From an uncultured Moraxella sp. (lineage in GTDB: Bacteria; Pseudomonadota; Gammaproteobacteria; Pseudomonadales; Moraxellaceae), in assembly GCA_927911235.1 (NCBI GenBank), contig CAKMOY010000087.1, positions 1-8,130 of the forward strand: a DNA stretch of 8,130 bases, in the 5' to 3' direction. The position numbers and the translations under genes are program-made. Of this stretch, positions 6,778 through 8,130 are shown one piece after another; position 1 is the stretch's first letter; every line of letters starts with the position of its first letter. Under the pieces are notes generated by a model, which worked only from the letters and a program-made list of their open reading frames with translations, made no database searches and was not told the origin of the DNA.

Positions 6778-6815
6778 TTGACACGTCCGAACAAAAATAG
6801 CCTAAGTAAAAAAAA
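6687..6815 (+). other. recB: multiply frameshifted linker between RecB helicase and nuclease
   Basis: No single frame, and no single indel, joins the two sides: the helicase frame stops at 6775, while the nuclease frame has stops at 6779 and 6803. Coding-like text appears in turn in different frames: 'EWLKKDKQFVQDIK' (frame of the nuclease, 6689-6730), 'KIFVLDERFGK' (helicase frame, 6730-6760), 'KLIDTSEQ' (third frame, 6771-6794), 'NSLSKK' (helicase frame), then 'MAELQQNPKYQ'. Changes of one A near 6687-6688, 6728-6731, 6758-6760, 6793-6797 and 6808-6815 would join all of these. The number and sites are my reconstruction. At minimum two events are needed. Confidence 0.5.
6793..6807 (+). repeat. 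S-L-S repeat, copy 3 (in the recB linker)
   Basis: AAAAATAGCCTAAGT, matching the first 14 bases of the other long copies and then T in place of C; it is followed by more A. In the helicase frame it reads K-N-S-L-S-K-K. It sits between the helicase and nuclease domains, inside the frameshifted region. Confidence 0.7.
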
Positions 6816-8008
6816 TGGCTGAACTGCAACAAAACCCAAAATACCAAGTAAACTTTGAACAAACAACCGAAAATAATGATGATTTAAAAAACAAACAAAA
6901 ATTTATAAATGATTATAATCAATGTATTGCCAAAATTAACCAACTAAGCTATCAAGGGTGGGCGAGTACCAGTTTTACCAATCTATTAAAATTGGCTCAA
7001 AATCAGCAAACCCATAACCAAGATGATACCATAGAAATAAAAGATGTTGATAATGTAGAAGAAAATATCATTTCGCCAGTTGCCAATATTGTGAACCCAA
7101 GCGATTTGCCGATGCGGTTTCGTTTTGAAAAAGGGACGAGTGCAGGGACGTTTTTGCATGGCGTGTTAGAAGATTTGGTGAATGCCAATTTTAATGAAAA
7201 ACGTGGGTTTGACGAGCATTTGTCTTTTGATGACCATGATAATTTTGTGGCAAAACGCTGGGCGACTATCATTGACAAAGCCTTACGCAAAACGCAATTG
7301 CCAAAAAGTTATTATTCAACGCAGTCTGCCAGTGAATTTCAAGGCGAAAAAAATACCAAAAAAGATGAACCGTTTCAAACCGATTATCTTCATCTTGCCA
7401 ATTGGTTAAAAGATATCATGCTTACGCCATTACAAGCCCCAAGACAGCATGATGGCACGCCTTATGATAAGCCTTTACGCTTGATTGATATTGAGCAAAA
7501 ACAAGCAGAAATGGGCTTTAATTTAAAGTTTAGTAAAAAAATATCTATCACCGAATTAAACAATCTGTTTGATAAATATGGTATTACTTTAAATCTACAA
7601 TCCACCCATCAAGAACAGCTTTGGGAGTATCTAAAAGGGGAGATTGACTTGGTTTACCAACATGATAATCGTTTTTATATTGTTGATTATAAAAGTAATT
7701 TTTTGGGAAATGACTTTGATGATTATCAGCATGATAACCTACACAAAGCCATGCAACATCATCATTACTTTTTGCAAGCCTGTATTTATCAAGTGGCGTT
7801 ACACCGATTTTTAAAATTACGTCTGGTGGATTATGACATGGATACGCATTTGGGAGCGGTGGAGTATGCGTTTTTGCGTGGTATGTCGCCTGAAATTGAT
7901 AGGGCAGGGGTTGGCAGTTATGTTTTTGATATTAACAATGCTTTGGTAACAGAGCTGGACGAATTGTTTGGCAATACTTTTAATCAAGCACATAATAAGG
8001 ATAAATAA
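6815..8008 (+). CDS. recB: RecB fragment 3: C-terminal RecB-family nuclease domain
   Basis: This 397-codon piece carries the PD-(D/E)XK nuclease of RecB, which binds Mg2+ and cuts both strands, and in E. coli docks RecA. Residues: 'GTSAGTFLHGVLEDL' near 107-121 with H115 (E. coli H956 position); 'GEIDLV' at 275-280 with D278 (E. coli D1067); 'DYKSNFLG' at 291-298 with D291 and K293 (E. coli D1080 and K1082); and 'QACIYQVALHRFL' at 321-333, the QxxxY motif. All metal-binding and catalytic residues are therefore present. The C-terminal 'YAFLRGM' strand matches E. coli 'YLFLRGV'. The ATG at 6815 is preceded by an A run and no Shine-Dalgarno, so a separate nuclease gene is possible but unlikely; more probably it is the end of recB cut off by frameshifts. 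It ends in TAATG, sharing one base with recD. Confidence 0.88.
   Translation: MAELQQNPKYQVNFEQTTENNDDLKNKQKFINDYNQCIAKINQLSYQGWASTSFTNLLKLAQNQQTHNQDDTIEIKDVDNVEENIISPVANIVNPSDLPMRFRFEKGTSAGTFLHGVLEDLVNANFNEKRGFDEHLSFDDHDNFVAKRWATIIDKALRKTQLPKSYYSTQSASEFQGEKNTKKDEPFQTDYLHLANWLKDIMLTPLQAPRQHDGTPYDKPLRLIDIEQKQAEMGFNLKFSKKISITELNNLFDKYGITLNLQSTHQEQLWEYLKGEIDLVYQHDNRFYIVDYKSNFLGNDFDDYQHDNLHKAMQHHHYFLQACIYQVALHRFLKLRLVDYDMDTHLGAVEYAFLRGMSPEIDRAGVGSYVFDINNALVTELDELFGNTFNQAHNKDK
7997..8001 (+). promoter_or_regulatory. ribosome binding site of recD
   Basis: AAGGA lies six bases upstream of the ATG at 8008, inside the last codons of recB. Its spacing supports that start and suggests that recD is translated from the same message as recB. 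Confidence 0.6.
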
Positions 8009-8130
8009 TGAACACACAAGCAAATGCAGAACAAACCACAACCGATTTAGAAAATATCAGCCAATTTGTTATGTTACGTCAACAACAAGTTGCAGATATA
8101 AAACATTTAAATAAAAATAGCCTAAGCAAT
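8008..8130 (+). CDS. recD: recD, exodeoxyribonuclease V alpha subunit, N-terminal 41 codons only
   Basis: An ATG at 8008 overlaps the recB stop (TAA 8006-8008) by one base, follows an AAGGA ribosome binding site, and opens a frame that runs off the right edge. The 41 visible residues ('MNTQANAEQTTTDLENISQF...') include no diagnostic motif; the RecD ATPase motifs lie further downstream. The name therefore rests on gene order (recC-recB-recD) and translational overlap, not on the sequence itself. If correct, the product is the 5'-3' helicase of RecBCD, which also controls its nuclease. The last six codons are 'KNSLSN', a copy of the repeat found in recB and recC, so the extreme N-terminus appears to contain a dispensable, hydrophilic leader. 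Confidence 0.7.
   Translation, partial: MNTQANAEQTTTDLENISQFVMLRQQQVADIKHLNKNSLSN
8113..8130 (+). repeat. S-L-S repeat, copy 4 (in recD)
   Basis: AAAAATAGCCTAAGCAAT at the very right edge, in frame as K-N-S-L-S-N. It equals copy 2 over 19 bases counting the T at 8112; the identity could extend beyond the window. Confidence 0.8.

Larger units (their letters stand above)
3663..8008 (+). pseudogene. recB: recB, exodeoxyribonuclease V beta subunit, frameshifted in the helicase and in the linker
   Basis: RecB is the 3'-5' superfamily 1 helicase and the only nuclease of RecBCD. It unwinds and cuts DNA from broken ends and, after Chi, loads RecA. Three pieces in three frames cover it in order: Walker A and motif Ia (first piece), motifs II to VI (second), and the RecB-family nuclease domain (third). 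Joined, they give about 1,440 codons, clearly longer than E. coli RecB (1,180); part of the excess is hydrophilic N/D/K/Q-rich insertions. All catalytic residues I can recognise are present. The frame changes near 4791-4821 and at several places in 6687-6815 would prevent a full-length product if real. No nonsense substitution is needed to explain the breaks, only base-count changes. It follows recC by 45 bases and overlaps recD by one base, the arrangement of a co-transcribed recCBD operon. The identity is near certain; functional status is undecided. Confidence 0.92.

Overview
The window is almost entirely one operon-like block, all on the + strand: recC, then recB, then the first 41 codons of what should be recD. 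These three genes encode the RecBCD helicase-nuclease, which processes double-strand DNA ends for recombination and degrades foreign linear DNA. The sequence is AT-rich (clearly more than half A+T by eye). RecB wording such as 'ASAGTGKTWTLTGVVLRL' followed by 'ATTFTRSASADMRQRI' resembles gammaproteobacterial RecB of the Moraxellaceae, as I remember those proteins. Together with the AT-richness this suggests a Moraxella-like organism. That is inference from recall, not a search.

Layout: 1-3617 is recC, entering from the left edge (its frame is open to position 2 with no start codon, so the N-terminus lies outside). 3618-3662 is a short gap with a weak ribosome binding site. 3663-8008 is recB: N-terminal helicase half, C-terminal helicase half, then a RecB-family nuclease domain. 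8008-8130 is the start of recD, overlapping the recB stop by one base in TAATG. No tRNA, rRNA, CRISPR array, insertion sequence or terminator was seen, and no gene-free stretch is longer than 45 bases.

The striking point is that neither recC nor recB is readable in one frame. recC is interrupted twice (near 2877-2882 and 3201-3204). recB is interrupted once inside the helicase (near 4791-4821) and several times in the linker between helicase and nuclease (about 6687-6815). Most of the breaks lie at or next to runs of A or T. The protein sequence on either side is still well kept, and every helicase motif and nuclease catalytic residue I can recognise is intact. That pattern fits base-count errors in homopolymers, or very recent or phase-variable loss, better than old decay.

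The second point is a short, directional repeat with core TAGCCTAAGCAA or a close variant, present four times. Two copies share the 19-mer TAAAAATAGCCTAAGCAAT. All four lie on the coding strand, in the same codon phase, encoding S-L-S within (K/I)-(N)-S-L-S-(N/K). They sit in linkers or poorly conserved stretches of recC, recB (twice) and recD. Chance cannot explain this. It may be a DNA-uptake-like or recombination-hotspot-like genomic word, or a tiny coding-compatible repeat family.
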